A stretch of 64,000 nucleotides of DNA from Colius striatus (GCF_028858725.1 NC_084760.1:92005867-92069866); one strand, 5' to 3'; shown: positions 26,830 through 41,300, counted from the first letter of the stretch. Notes: generated from the letters alone by a model not told the origin. A program made the numbers and translations.

Positions 26830-27213
26830 CTGACACAGGATATCTTTGATATACCTACCACACAGCTTATGAACCTGAAGATCAAAAGAATCCATAATGC
26901 CCCAGTATTTTGCTGCAATGCTGTTGTCTCTTTCCTGGTCACAGCAGCCAAAGTCTTCATAGGCAGAGCAGAACTCCAAGTAAAAAGGAGGCTGGAAAGG
27001 CAGCCCGTAATCCAAGCACTGAGGATGCCCCAGCAGACTGCCTACCAGGCAAAACAAGGAGAGGCAAAGACAGACAAATGGGCAAGAAAAGGAAACTCCA
27101 GAGCTGCTGCTGCTCCTTTCATTGCAGGGCCAAATATATGCTTCCTTCAGTGGAGGTTTCTTGAGGTCAGATGTATAGAAATCCTGGGCTACTTTGTAGT
27201 ACGGTTCATTCAT
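26830..27213 (-). pseudogene. HHIPL2: HHIPL2 exon 1 (signal and Cys-rich start)
   Basis: Open for 128 codons from the ATG at 27213 to the donor CAG|GTAGGG. A hydrophobic stretch at residues 45-61 ([17 protein letters not shown]) fits a signal peptide. [22 protein letters not shown] and [12 protein letters not shown] follow, with the expected cysteines. About 62 residues precede GHPQ against about 41 in human, and no other in-frame ATG precedes the hydrophobic stretch, so the true N-terminus is uncertain. This exon alone looks intact. Confidence 0.85.
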
Positions 27214-30200
27214 GCTCCCTGCTTTATTAATTGCCGGCCACAGAGCTCAGCGTTCACGCAGGTTTGCTTACATTTTCTCTCTGAAGTTTACTATTTGGCA
27301 GGAGAGAAACCCTCCAGGCTGCCTCTTTGGTATTTCACTCATCACATAGCTGAACCCTCCCCTCTGGACATTTCTCATGCCCCTAGAAGCACTCACAATC
27401 TAATCCCTACATCTTAGTTTGAATTGGCTGAGAAATCCTGCACTAAGAAGTATGAATAACATAAAAATATGAAATATGATAGCGATATACAGAACCCGAT
27501 AATCTCTCTCCTCATTTAAAAACACAAGTGAGTGTTCTCCATTTGTTATCTACTACTTTAATTGGCTTTTAAAAATGCAACAAATGTCGGTCTGGTTTCA
27601 TAAAGACTGAACATGAGTCATAAAATGCAACCAAATTAAGGCAGCAGTTAGCCATAGGTGCAACTAACTTCAAAACAAAGCTTTACAGAGACACTGTTGT
27701 TATGCACAAATCCAGTTTCAGGGTTAAAATGAGAAGAAATTTAGAGTGACTGAAGGAGAAAACATTAATTTAAAGCACCAGCACAACCCAAAGTCAACTG
27801 TGATCTTCTGTGTGCTTAAGTGAATTGATTTTAGTAGTTTTGATCCCAGCTGACATTGATCTGAGTTAAAGATGCATGAGATTTCTGCCCCCTTTCCCCT
27901 TTGGTGACAAATGCATGAGTGAGCCCTCTGGGTAGCAAAGGACACCATCAGCTGTGCATGCAGGTGTACCCTGTCTGTACACATTGTACTTGGCCTGTGC
28001 TTCCAAAAGTGACACTGGCCTAAAGCTCTGCTCTTCCACAAGCTCTGATCACAACCAAGCTCCTTCAGCACTTCACCAAAACCAAACACTTGCCTTTCCA
28101 TACAGCAGAACTTATCAGACAGCAAGGCTTTGTCATCTGTTCTATTGTTTCTGAAACATGGAGGCACAAAGCAATCTTTAAAAAAATCTATTAGATAGCC
28201 CTCACAAATCCCTGGAGAAACTATTACAGCAGACACACAGATGTCCTTTGTGCTGTTTCTAGCAGCTTCCTACTTACTGCTTTACCTTGATGGGACAAAG
28301 GCAAGAGAGCGAGGGAAGTGAAGCTGCAGGGAGAATCTCACATATAGGGAGACCTCCACTCATTCAAAACTCTCCACCCTCTCCCCACACATCACCATTT
28401 GCTCCCAAGATCTATCTGTATGTAGCTCATGGAGAAGTCGAAGCTCCCAGTCCTAGTTTCTCAAACAACAACCAGTGCAACATCACAGATGAGAATACTA
28501 TGTGATTACAGATCTCCCCAGAGTCTCAGTTACTGCCCTCAAAATTTCAGTGACTGCCTGCATTACTCTGGTGTCCCCCGGCAATTGTCTTTCTTTGAAA
28601 GCACAACAAAGATATGTGAGGATATTTGTGTATTCTTCATTTGTAACTACAGCCTGTAAGTTCCCTGTGCTTTTAAGTACCATTACTGAGCTCTTTGGTG
28701 TAAGAAATTATCCACAATTAAAAGAACTTAAGCATCTCTCTCCCTTTCCTAGGGACATGACATGCTACTTGCAGACAAAAACTCGGAATATTTACCCATG
28801 TGCAGAACGGCCCTTCCTAGTTACTGGCTGTTTCAGCGCAGGAGGCAAGAGCACTCCTTGCTGTCCCTGCCAAGGGCAGAACGGCTAGAGTAGCTTTACT
28901 CACATTTAGGCAAGGATAGAAGACATAACCTCCCACAGATCTTACTGCTCACGTTACCCAAGGACTCCTTGCAGTTGGCAGACTGGGGTTTCTTTGGCCA
29001 ACCTACCACCTCCAGTCATCTTCCAAATGCTATAACACAAGACTGGGAGGAACTTTCCATTTATTATCACAGATAAGAACACCAATTACAGAAAGCCCCA
29101 AAGAACTGCATATTTAAACCAGTGCAGAGCACAACAATCCTCCAATTCTGCAGGGACTACTCCAAAGGTAAAGTATGCACTTGTTGAATCCTGACAATAT
29201 CCTTACATTGCTCTGAAAGCCAAGGTGAGTCCTGCCAAAGTTTCTGGAATTAGACAGATGGTCAGAATACAGAGAACCGGGGTGGGGGGAATAACACATG
29301 AGGTCAACATGCTTTGAAAAGCAGCTGACATGTCATTAGCTTGTTTTTCTTGACTTTGAGTAAAAACCTTCTTAAAATAGTAAAGCACAAGCAAAAGCAT
29401 CACAAAAACATGAATGGAATCACAGGGAAAGCGAAGGGTAAAGCTGAAGTGATTTGTAATTCTGTGTTATCACTACATTAGGTTTTAATACGAAAAATAC
29501 CAGGAGTAACAGAGGGAGGACAGACAGTGGGTCTGCACAGAGATGTGGATTCCATGAACAAGTTCCTTGTCTCAGCATAAAGGAGAACAGCAAAGAACAG
29601 ATGTGCTAATTTGTTTCACAGAAGGGAAAGAAAAGACCACCAAAAAATCCCCATCTTCACAGAAGTTTTGCACACAGGATGAGGAGGACAATTCAGAAAA
29701 ACAAACCTAGAGCACAGAATTCAAAGCCAAAGCAGAGTTAACATAGACAAGCTTCAAAATGGAGTATGCACACAATAATTTGCTCAGGAAGTTTCATTCA
29801 GGACATGTGATCTGCAGGGTTGTCTCAGATGCAAGTACTATGGTGTCAGCAAACAGCAAGTTTCTCGCAGGACATGAAAGAGCAACGCTTGAGATGGTTA
29901 AGTGAAAGCTGTGACTGAGCTGCTCTTCTACTTGCTGACTGCAGCATGGTAGTTCTAGCACCAGGACAGAACATGATCCTTGGCAGCAATCCTGCTTCCA
30001 GAGGCCAGAGAGAAAGCCGTGAGCACAGTGGATTAACAGATTTTTCAAAGACATCAAGCTCTTCTTTGTCTTCTCACTCTCCTTACTGCATTCTTCATAC
30101 TTCCACCCCAAACTCTGCTGCTTTGTTTCACATTTCTTCCTCAATAGAGATGTTTTCTCAGCTGCTGCAAGGCATACATGTATCTTACAGGCAGCCAAAG

Positions 30201-30240
30201 AGACAGAGGGGAAATTATACAGCTCCTCTGCATGCCCACA
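27214..30240. other. Intergenic DNA, no gene seen
   Basis: Region upstream of the HHIPL2 relic. The longest frame is 170 codons on the minus strand (28236-27724); it has no recognisable domain, and a frame of that length is near what chance gives in 64 kb. No CpG island marks an HHIPL2 promoter. Confidence 0.5.
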
Positions 30241-30246
30241 AAGGAG

Positions 30247-31215
30247 TTCTTGTGGTTTAACCCCAGAGCACTACACAGCAACTTGCTCACTTTCCCCCAG
30301 CTCCTAATAAGATAGGGAGGAGAATTGTGGGGGTAAGAAGTAAAATTCATAGACTGAGATAAGAAGCTTACTGAAATAAAATACAACACAGTAATAACAA
30401 TAATAAAGTATATAAAGGAATAGAACAAAGAGAGAGAGCAAAAAAGAAAAGAGAAGTGATGCCCAATGAAATTGCTCACCACCCACTGAGCAATGCCCGA
30501 GCAGCAATCGCCTCTCCTGGCCAGCCTCCCCCAGTCTATATACTGGGCATGATGTCCTACAGCAGGGAACAGCCCCTGGGCTAGTTGGGCTCAACTGCCC
30601 TGGCCATGCTCCCTCCCAGCTTCTGGTGCACCTCCTTGTCAGCAGTCTGGGAAACTGAAAAATCCTGAATCTCACTCAGGAAACATGTTGATTCCTAACC
30701 AATAGAACCACAATGGTTCCAACATCCCAAGGATATTCAAAATCCTCAAGAGCTACTGAAACTAGCCTGGAGGAGAAGGTGCAGGATGGTGCCTCTCCCA
30801 CAGACTGACTCTCTAAGGAGAAACAGTAAAGAGGGTCATTGTTAATAGTCTCCGGTAGAAGATTCCTGAATGACAGAGGCGACAACAATGCCAAGAATAG
30901 ACACCAGACTAATCTCAACAACCACTTCATTGTACAATAAACCAGTACAATGGTGGCACAGCAAAGCTCTAATTGTAACATAGCTGCTGCAGGTGGCAGC
31001 ACCAGGAATACATATAGCAAGCAAGGGTTACACAGCAAAAATCTGAACATGAGCAGCAGAACTCCAACAGCCAGGAATCACACTGTGAGCAACAACTATG
31101 AAAATAATATAATACTTGTAACAAATTTGTTCTCTCAAGCCTTCCTTCCCCAGGTTGGGTGCTGAGAAGGAGCTGTTGTGGTTTAACCCCAGACAGTGAC
31201 TAGGCACCATTCTGC
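30247..31215 (-). mobile_element. Broken class II (ERVK-like) endogenous retrovirus remnant
   Basis: On the minus strand an LTR of the same family as 7267-7824 ends at about 30247 with GGGGTTAAACCACAAG. It shares the 'atcatgcccagtatatagac' TATA-box segment and the T-rich 3' third. A second copy of the LTR end (GGGGTTAAACCACAACA) lies at about 31174-31215, followed by CAGCACCCAACCTGGGG, which resembles a lysine-tRNA primer-binding site. The parts thus look like a 5' LTR stub, leader, short internal remnant and 3' LTR. The element is clearly broken, with most of the internal region gone. Divergence between the two LTR ends suggests it is not recent. Confidence 0.7.
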
Positions 31216-32111
31216 TTTGAAAAGCACAGCTGTACTTACCCATATATCACTGTTATTAAAGACACCTTTATTTTATTCCCAGAGGTAGTTCAAAGCATTT
31301 CATCCAGAGTCCTACAGGCCGGTCATTAAAACAGGAGTAGTATTTGGAAACCACCTTGTTGTTGTTTTCAAGCAGACTGGAAGGCTGGTTTGTGATAACA
31401 TGTTAACATTTGCTCCCCAAACACAGCAACACTGAATATTTTGACTCACAGGCAAGGCTGTAAAAAGAATACTAGAAAGTCTCTTCCACTAGGTACAGAA
31501 GTTTTAGGTAGTTCTGTGCTTTTGCTCTTCCAAAGCACTGAAACTCTAGCTTCCCTCTGCAGCTCCAGCAACTTCTCAGTCTCTCCTACCGGTGACGTAA
31601 AAACAATCCCTGAACTAGACACAAAACACGTGGAAAATAAAAAAAAGAAAAAGAGGGCCTTTGGATATGTTGATCTATTTGGACAAGCTGCAGTTAATCT
31701 TCACAACCTCTAATTCACAACCTATAAGGCAAAAAATGTGCCACATGCCTCTCCATTTCCCATACACTTCAGGAAATGCTGTTACAAGGAGCAAACTACG
31801 TTAGCTTTATCAGTTGAGAATGTGTTTACACAGTACGCTGTTCCTAAGTTAAGACACTACACCCAGTATGAATGCCACTGCTAGTCCTGGATGGACTTTG
31901 AACTAAAATCCAGCAGTCCTTTAAAGCACCATCTACACATCTAAACATAAGGAGGATCAACTCTACAATACTATTGATACAGAAACTCCACACCACAATG
32001 AAAAATATTTCTCAAGATGTATTTGAAATTGATGCTCTTTGCATTTCACACAGAAATATGGGACTAATGTTAAAGAAATGCCTCAACCTTACCCAGTTGA
32101 TTTATATTCAT
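31216..32111. other. Intergenic DNA between ERV remnant and TAF1A 3' end
   Basis: No gene, RNA or recognisable repeat is seen here. The open frames are short. Confidence 0.5.
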
Positions 32112-32117
32112 TTTATT
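32112..32117 (-). promoter_or_regulatory. TAF1A: Probable TAF1A poly(A) signal
   Basis: AATAAA on the minus strand about 142 bases after the TAF1A stop codon, and the first such hexamer downstream of it. Confidence 0.65.
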
Positions 32118-32258
32118 ATAAAACACATACAAACCAAAGCATTTTTACAGAAACATATTTTAAAAAGTCTGGTACTGAGTCAATAGAGTCTGCCTAGAAT
32201 AGCATCAAAGCAGAAGTCAGTTTCATAGAAAGGAACAAGTACAAGAACCTTATTGAGG

Positions 32259-32395
32259 TTATACAGAAGAATCCAAAACACCAGATATTCTCAGGTAGAC
32301 GGGATTGTGTCTATTCACAAACTTCTTCAGTAACCGAAACCTTTTCACTTGAGCTTTGCAGCCTTGGTGTGACACATATTTAAAGTACTTGCAAT
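32259..32395 (-). CDS. TAF1A: TAF1A exon 10 (residues 418-462, stop)
   Basis: Acceptor AG at 32397-32396. It reads DCKYFKYVSHQGCKAQVKRF and then a basic tail ending GVLDSSV before TAA (32261-32259). Human has GCRYFRYI at this place and a basic C-terminus as well. Confidence 0.9.
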
Positions 32396-35300
32396 CTAAG
32401 GAAAAAAAAAAAAAAAGCATTGTAAGTTATAACAAGACACAAGTAAATGCAAAATGCTTTAAGTGTTTAAATAACATACAAGCATCTAAAAGTTTTCAGT
32501 AAGGTAAGAAAATAATCCAAGACACATAGCTGCAGCATTACATAACCTATCCTCATTTGACCCAGGAAACATTCTACATATATATAACTGTATGCTGTGT
32601 CTTCAAAAAATATTTTACCATTCAAATAGATCAGAAAGTAAAACATTTACAGTGTAAAGCAGCACTGATTTCATACGTCAACTTATTGTGTTGGATAAGG
32701 AACAAGAGAGGCTCATATTGACAGCAGTAAGCATAGAGACTTCATTAAAGATAGAGCTGAAACAATTTTATTTGCCATTTGGAAATAAAATGTTGTGAGA
32801 CATTTGGTAACATATTCCTGAAAGAAGAAAGAAAAGACTTTCAGCATGAGAAATTGTTTCATGAAGTCCAGAAGATAAAGTTACATGAAAGCCGAAAACA
32901 AACCAGTTTCCTATTAACCCAAAGTCCAAACCGATGTGTGAGCCAGTCTCCACACCGTATTCTCATTCTCAATTTAGCAGCTGCTTCTTGGCCTGATATT
33001 CCATTTGGTTTTGGCAGCATTTCAAATGCTACTGAAGAGGTCATGATCTTTCACCTTCTTACCAAACTGCTGGTGCGTTTCACTCAAGACCCCCACTTTG
33101 TCCTCTTCCCTGCATTACACTACCCCCATGGTCCCCAGCGAGCAGTTGCTCCCCAGTGTTTGCTGAGGTACTGCCCAGGCTGGCACCCAGCAAGCCAACT
33201 CTCCACAGTCCTCACAACATTCAATCAGGAACACGTTGTGCATTTTTGGAACCGTGTTTTGAAGGTTAAACAACAAGATAAATAGTATCGTGGTTACTCA
33301 ACAAGGCCAGATAAAACAGAATTCTAAACCAGGATAAGACGAGTTATGCAAAATATGCCTCACTGTTGGATATCAAAGCAATTTAAATATTTTTCTCGTG
33401 TTCAGCTTCAAAGAAAACAATCTTTCCTAGAAGAAAGAGACTGCATTTCTTCCAACGAGCAGATCAGCTGCACCCCATCTCATTAGGAATAGAACTAGAC
33501 CTTATTTCTGTTCTATGCAGTGAAAAGGAAAGAACATTTAGTATTACCTTTTCCCAGTAAAATTCCAGCCACTAGAGCTTTTTCATATGAAAGGCTTTCA
33601 TTTTCCTGCCAATTCCTTTTTGCCAAGTAACGGCTAAAATGGAAGGCTGGCCACCAGTCCTTTCTGGAGTTCCACTCTTGCTTGATCCAGTCAAGATGTT
33701 TCTCAGAGCTGGGAAAAAGTATAACAAATTATATCAAAGCTTAAATTGGGAGATGTTTAGGAGGCACTGAATTTTATAATCAGCTTGCTACAATTCTCAA
33801 ACTGCTAGCATAGACACAGTGACCACAAAAAAGCCATACTAGTGATGCAGGAGGCAAACTCTAGCAGTCATATTTAAATTATGGTGCGAAATGAAGCAAG
33901 TCTTTGACTTGTCTGTCAGTCTGCCAATAGTAGTAAGACAGCTTCTTCAAGCTTGTGAACACATTAGTAGTATGAAGGTGTTGGTTTGCTTTTAGAAAAG
34001 GTTATCCTATGCATAATCCAAGACTATCTTATCCCAAATACTCATCCCAATAACTGTTATGCAATAAAGACCTTAAGCCAAGCATTTCAGAAATAGACAC
34101 TACCTACAACAGAGAAGTGATATTCCCATAAAACGACTGAGATGCCCTGAAGTTGTGTCTTAAAATACAAAAATGTAGGCAAAGTTCAGGGGACTGGAAC
34201 GTCTTTCATATGAGGAAAAGCTGCGGGAACTGGGGCTGTTTAGTCTGGAGGAGGCTGAGGGGAGATCTTATTAACATTTACAAGTATCTAAATGGTTGGG
34301 ACATCCCTTTTTTCTTTAGTATCTAGCAAAAGGACAAGGGGTAATGGGATGAAGCTGGAACACAAAAAGTTCCACTTAAATATAAGAAAAAACTATTTCA
34401 CTGTTCAGGTGAGGGAGCCATGGCACAGGCTGTCCAGAGGGGTTGTGGAGTCTCCTTCCTTGGAGGTCTTCAAGACACACCTGGACATGTTCCTATGTGA
34501 CCTGATCTAGGTGAACCTGCTTCTGCAGGGGGGGTTGGACTAGATGATATCTAAAGGTCCCTTCCAACCCCTACCATTCTATGATTCTAAGTCATCGTAC
34601 CACTTTTACTAACTCTATGCAGCAACTCTCCTAGCTTTAATCCACTAGTTTCTGGACCTTAACAGCAGATGCTGGGTAGGTGGAAGTGGCAATAAAACAG
34701 TCAAACAAAGCAAATTAAGTACTGTATTAAGTCTAGACATTGGAGGCCTTCTGGGCACAGACTGCTTGAGATGGCTTCTTCTCAAATCAGAGGCCATGTC
34801 TGTCAGTGTTGGCAAGGACACGTTAGCTCAGCTTTCAAGAATACACTGGCTGCATTCTGTAAGCGGTACCATCATCACACTGGTCTGTACAGCACCACCC
34901 ATGTCCTTATTGCAGCCCCAGCAATTCCCATACCAGCTTCCAATCATGCAGGCACAGGAACTGAGCACAAGGCCCAACAACTTAGTATTCCCACCCACCG
35001 AGCACCTGCACAACTTCCTGGGTAAGCATGTAATCTGGTAAAAAAATAGCACCCAAACCACTGTCTTCAGGCAATGACAATACTGGAAATTTGGAATCCT
35101 CCTCAACAAGAATTTCTTCTTTCCTCCCAACAAAAGCACGCTGCAGTCAAGTGCAGCACAGAACTCACGGAAGGCCAGACAACACTTGCCTTCTCTAGCA
35201 CAGAGGACAAAGGCTACAAAGGGCCACTTTGTCAACTGATCAAAGGTGAAGACTCAGCATATTTGTTTTAAGCATGTTTCACCAGATATACTTACATTAC

Positions 35301-38300
35301 AATTTGTTTCATCTGTCTTGCCAAACAACTCCATGCTTTTACATTTTCCTTCCAGCCAGCATAATCCAAGGCTGCAAAAATAACTTCTAGCCCCAGTCTA
35401 CGTTTTTTTTTTTTCTCTGGAAAAAGATTAGGCTAATTAATGAATTAAATAGATTGGGCTGAACTCATTAATACACATCAAGTAAAATATAATTCTCCAT
35501 CCTGCTACTTCCCCTCTCACGAGGGCTTCCCTCATTGCCTTCTGCCTCTTAAGAGAAAAAATTAAGGAATACTTCCTGGCTCTAGAGCACAACTCATATC
35601 AGAAACACTCTCCTTGTTCACATCCTGCTCAAAAACTGCTGGGTCAAGAGGCACACACAGGACCCTTCACTTGTCCCACACTGCCTTGCTTACATTAGCT
35701 CCTGTTTCCAAAGCTCACTAATCCTTGCTTCCCACTCTTCTTCCTATGGTAAAGGAACACAGCACCTCTGGAGCACTTTAAATCCTGAGATGCCACCAAA
35801 ATAAAATCCAAAAGAAGACCTAGGATTGATATGAATAAAACAGACATTTCACATCAGCACTTCTGTATCAGCAGAGTTCTTAAAATAATGCTTGACCTAT
35901 GACATAAATGCGGGAAAAGTTGTTTATCAGTGTAAGTTTCTTCAAAAACCAGACTGTCCTCGTAAGGTATGAAAGGTTACCAAGCGTGTCATATATGAAC
36001 AGAAAAAGGGAAGTTTCAGCCAGGAGATTGTTTTTCTCATGCTGATCAATTGTATTCCAAGCTGCCTGTCTGTCTTGTGACCTGCTATGTTCCAGCAGCT
36101 CGGGAGATTGGTGAAACATCCTTGAATCAAGACTGTTCTTCTGGTTTTCCTCTTAGAGATAGGGAAAAAATAGTCTCCAAATCGGAAGACTTTTTTACCA
36201 GCTTGAAGACAAAATGTCCTTGAAAAAGATGTTGCCCTTTCATCTGTAACAAGGAACTAAAGCATAGATGCATCTTAATTCCTCCTGAATAATAAATAAA
36301 TAAATGCATAAATCAGAGACCCCAAAAAGGGAATAGAGACTGTGTCATTCAGAGCAGAGGACCTAAAAAAAAAATAAGTTATTTTTGATATCCCAGCTCT
36401 GGCTTAGAACAGTCTGCCTTGATCGGCCTTGAAAATGAGAAAGGCGTTTGTTTACAAAGGTTTGTAACTGCCTATTAACGCATCCAATTTAAAGGTTCCT
36501 GGGACTGGAAAGTTGGGATTTGGGCTTGTTGTTTTCTTCTGAACAAATTAAACTACTTTAAAAAGCAGAAGGAAGGCTGCAGAATAATTTCAGAGTATTA
36601 TTTTCGATTAACACAAAGGAAAGGAGCAATGACATTTAAAGACTTACTTGATTTTTGAAGCATGGTATTAAAATCAATCATTAGTTCGTGAGAAGGAGCA
36701 ATATCGTGCAAGATCTGAAAGATAAAAATAAACTCAAAAAATCCAGGCACATTATTTTGATGTGAAAACTTTTGAAGACTTCTACCTGATCAAAAGAAGT
36801 AGAGGCTTCAGAGTTTCGGGTGTTTTAGTTAAGAAAATTAAACAGTCTGGTACTTCAGTGCCTTGGTGTAAAGAACTAATACCTAGGTCCATTTTGTACA
36901 CCTGTGACACTACTCTGAGAAACAATGGATGAAATATCTTGATGGCTGCTTAAAAACACTCCACGACAAATACAGCATCCTCAAGGAACAGTCCAAAATC
37001 CATATCCAGTGTCCTCTTTTTAGGGGGCAGCATAATTTTCTTCCAGCTCTAGCTCCCCTGTCCAGTGCTCTGTGTATTGGGTCACAGTTTCTGGATCTAT
37101 CAGATTAGTTATTTGATTGTTGATATCTTGTAAGAGACTAGTGTCTAAAGGCACTGCTTTTTAGCACCGAGAAGATAGAATTTTATAAATATATATAGGA
37201 CAGTTTAAAAGTCTAAACTTGATGAAGCTCTTTTAAAACGTCTGCCCTAACGAAAGCACATTAGTGCCATCAAGTGGCAAAACAGACTGCAAAACATTGT
37301 TTGCAAGAAGCTACCAAGATTCCTGAGCAAAGAGCAAGGTAAGCATGAATTTAAAAGCAACTTTACAAAAGCTTAATACAGCAAGGCCTTGTCTGCCAAC
37401 AGCCAGTAGAAATTTACTTCTGTTTTAGCTTAAATGCACAGCTCACTGAAAACAAGCAGAGAAACTAATTGGTAGGCAGGATCAATGTGTGTTAAGAGCA
37501 AGCATCTACTAATCTCTTCAATATGGTAAAGATACAACTGTAACAGAAATCAATGCATGTTATGTACAAGACTACAGGGTTCCAGAAGTCTATATATCAG
37601 CAAACATCTTCTTAGAGTCAGTAGACAAGCTCAGAGAAGTTATACGATGTGTTGGTTAAAGGCAAAACAAAGAGTTGAAATGAAAAGCAGTAATACTGTT
37701 TGCTGCCTCATCAGCACCATTGCTTACTTTCCCTTATCTGCTGTAACATTATTTACCCTATTGTATTCTTTGTGAGAAGCAGAAGGTTAAGTGAAGCAAA
37801 CTATCAGGTCACCGTACAAGATGAATGACCACAGATTGTACCTACTGTGTAATTTATACCTTCAGTGTAGACACGAGTAATTTCTTTGATTCACCATGTC
37901 TCTTCAGGAACTGATAGAGGTAAACATGAGCATTGGGATTAGCAGGAAACTTTGAGTTGTAGGCATATTCATTTAATACTTGGCGGGCTTCGTTATGGTC
38001 TCCATAGAACTCCAACAACTAAGAGAAGTGAAGTTTGTTGTTAGTTTGCCACATATCAGCAATCAAATTCTTGCAATTCATTTTGGGCTGCCACAGAACT
38101 ATCCAATAGCACAGTCCATATCTAAGAGCACAGCAGGTAAGATAAGACCAAGACTACAGATTTTCCTTTTACTGGCTACTCTCATCACAGATAAGACCAA
38201 AATTCACACAAAGAAGTTGCTACAGGAGAAAATTCCTTTAACACTTAAATTGTGAAAGCAATTACCAGCACTTGCTCACTGGGAAGAGACACTGGAGCAG

Positions 38301-41300
38301 CCTGCCATGTCTTTAAAGAGAGAACTTGGCTGCTGTCAGCACCAAGCAAAATTCCTAAGATGTTCTTAGAGAGAAGTCTGAGCTTATCAGCATCTACAGA
38401 GAGTAAATATTTCAAAAACACAAGATTTTTAAAAACACAAGAACAAACCCCAAAACTCAGAGAGACCACATGTTTGGTGCCTTGAACATTCAGCATATCC
38501 AGAAAAAATACTGCCCTGACAAAAAGGGAGAATTTGTCTTCAGAAATTTAAACTAAGCAGCTGTGCTCGTTTCTGTACTAGTATGACAAAAACAAAGTAT
38601 GCAAGCTGTTTCTCTCTTTCTTTTTCTTGGCAATGTACTGATTTCTACTCTGTGTAGGCTTTGTAGTTCTACCAGGAATGAATTGTGCTCTAAATCAAAA
38701 TCAGTGAGACAAACAGAAAGATGTGTTGCTTTTAAAATATTTTGCTGTCACTGCCCCCCACCCCCCCGCCACACCCCACACACCCTCCCATCCCCCTGCA
38801 GACAGACTTGTAATGAAAATTAGACAGGGAAATAGAGAAGGAAAACAACTGTAAATCATGCTCTTACATCCACATAGCACTTCACAAAGAGATCCCAGAC
38901 ACCAGGTATTTTAATAATCTCCTTTAAGTTCATCGCTGCCTTGCGAAAGCAACTGTGCATTTCTTGTTCAACAGACAAGTCTTCAAATCCGTCCTGACCT
39001 ACCAAAACGTGAAAAAAATGCCACAATGTTAGCTCTGCTAATCAAAAGGGATCACTAAGAAGTGGTGCACCTAAGAGATGGTCACATTTTGATAGGTAAG
39101 GACTCCAGTCAGATAGCTTTTTAAAAAAGAAGCCTCAAGTTCCTCAAATCTATCAGCACCCAATTTCAACACACAGGGCATGACAGGTAGTATTTCAAGA
39201 CAAGAAGCTAGCAGCACAAGATCCAGAAACCAAATTCAATACTTGGTTTCCACAGAAACAAGTAGAGAACCGGTAAAACTGGTAACACACAGTCAGCAGG
39301 TGCAGAATTAGATGCCACACACAATTAACAACCTGCACATCTTTGAAGAAACTGAAATTCAAACACAAGTTTCAGGGCCTTTTGCTACCACTTAAAATTC
39401 TAGCAGCACTTGAGTACTTACACATCCATTAAGCCACTGCTTTAAGTAAACTCATTACTTTCATCATTATTTTAGGTGATACTGGCCGGTTGTAAGAAGT
39501 GTGATGCATAAGGTGAAAAGGTTTCAGAAAAGCATTTCAGGACACTTCAGAGAAGTGCGGGTCAGTATGCCATTTTGGCACCATCAACATGGCTGATGTA
39601 AAATTATGCACAACCATACCATCAAAGTTTGAAGTCTAGCAAAGTGAAAAGGTGTCACTGCAAACCATGGTGTCTGCACAAGCAAGCTTAAGTTCACAGC
39701 AGAAGACAAATACCACTTACCGTGCTCTAACAGGATGTTCTTCTGCTTAGACCAGCTATAGTAGTCCAACAGTCCCCTGTAAGCCTGAATCAGTTTCATT
39801 TCTTTATCCTGAATGGTTGTTTGCTCTCCAAACCTCCAGCTTTCTGCCAGGGACAGGTTTTGGTAAGCTTCATCTATTAGTCCATTACAAAGGAGATGAA
39901 AGACATGCTCTAAGCAAACCTGTAATTCAAATAGCCCATATCACAGCAATTCAAATCACAAATGGAGATATTCTCAACAACACAACAACGTTCTACACAG
40001 ATGTTTCAAACTGAAATTCAAAGATTAAAGCATCTAGGCACTTTTAAAGACTAATCATACACAACTGTGATTAAATATACAGACCAAGTGAGATAGTTCG
40101 GTACAGAACACCACTTAAAATACCACGCAATTGGTAAATCAGATGATTTTTTTTGGCACTATTGTCATCAGCACATTTTGAAAGAGATTCAGAAACTAAC
40201 ACTCAAGTAAGTGTTCAGGTAAACACGGAAATTATCAAGATCACATTCAGTGCACTCACCTTCAAATACCTTTTTACTCCTAAAGTTTTCATCTGTTCTA
40301 TGAAAGAGTTGAACTCTCTCATGCTGCTATGGGAATGATGGCACAAGATTTCAGTTCCTATTCTCCAAATAATCTGTTCATGGGGAGAAAGAGATTAAAA
40401 GATAATTTTCATACAAAAATGATGAGAATCACCGTTTTACCAAACTTCCAGTTACTGTAATGTGAAAAAAAGAGATACACTTGAATTGCAAATAAAGAAT
40501 TAATACTAAGTATTATCTACTGCTATAGTAACCTACATACCCATCTATGAGGATTCTCACAACCATTCTGTGGGTGCTTCGTAATTGCCCATTATAAATG
40601 CAACACTCCAGCAAAGCTTACAAAAACTGTTTTTGTCAGAAGGTTACTCCCTCCTGTTACCAACAAATTGTGTTTTCCTTTGATATGATTCCTCTAAGAT
40701 AAGGTACACATAATCCTTTGGACTTAGTAATAAAGATTATTTCCAGTACCTTTTCATCTAAATGCAGTTGTTTTTGAGACGTGCTTACATGGTATAACGA
40801 AATAGTCCAGTAGTGTTCCATTTATTTAACAGCTCTCATTCCTTTCCTCTTGCTTCTGGCTCAGTATCTGCTAGGAGTTTTGCAAGTACTGAAGGATCTA
40901 GTAAAAGCCTAAATAAGCCACTAGCTTTTAAACAGATTCTGACTGATGGCATGCCAGTGGCAAACCCATTTTCTGCTTTTTCCATTTTAGAAGAGTAGTT
41001 TAAGATGACTTTTCATAGATATACTCCTTACTGAATTACCTTGTGCAAAGTCAAGTTTTAATCTGTTGTGTCAAGGACCTATGTAAAAAAAGCAAACAAA
41101 CAAACAAAAAACCCCCCAAAAAACACAAGACAACAAAACAACCCTCAACAACCAACCAAAAAAAAAAAGCTAAATCCCAGAAAAACAGCCTACAAGCCCA
41201 GAGAACTTTTCAGAACCTCCGAGCACTGTCAGGAAAAACTGCGGATTCTCAGCAGCCCTGAGAGTAAGATCTCAGCAGAATTAAAGGTCCAGAAGATTGG

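Noticed and set aside
26869-27417. 182-codon plus-strand frame
   Set aside because: It is antisense to HHIPL2 exon 1, whose own frame carries the conserved cysteine motifs.
27724-28236. 170-codon minus-strand frame upstream of HHIPL2
   Set aside because: No family resemblance and no promoter or splice context. A rough estimate gives about one such frame by chance in 64 kb.
32779-33285. 168-codon plus-strand frame
   Set aside because: It lies antisense in the TAF1A intron between exons 9 and 10, with no recognisable motif.
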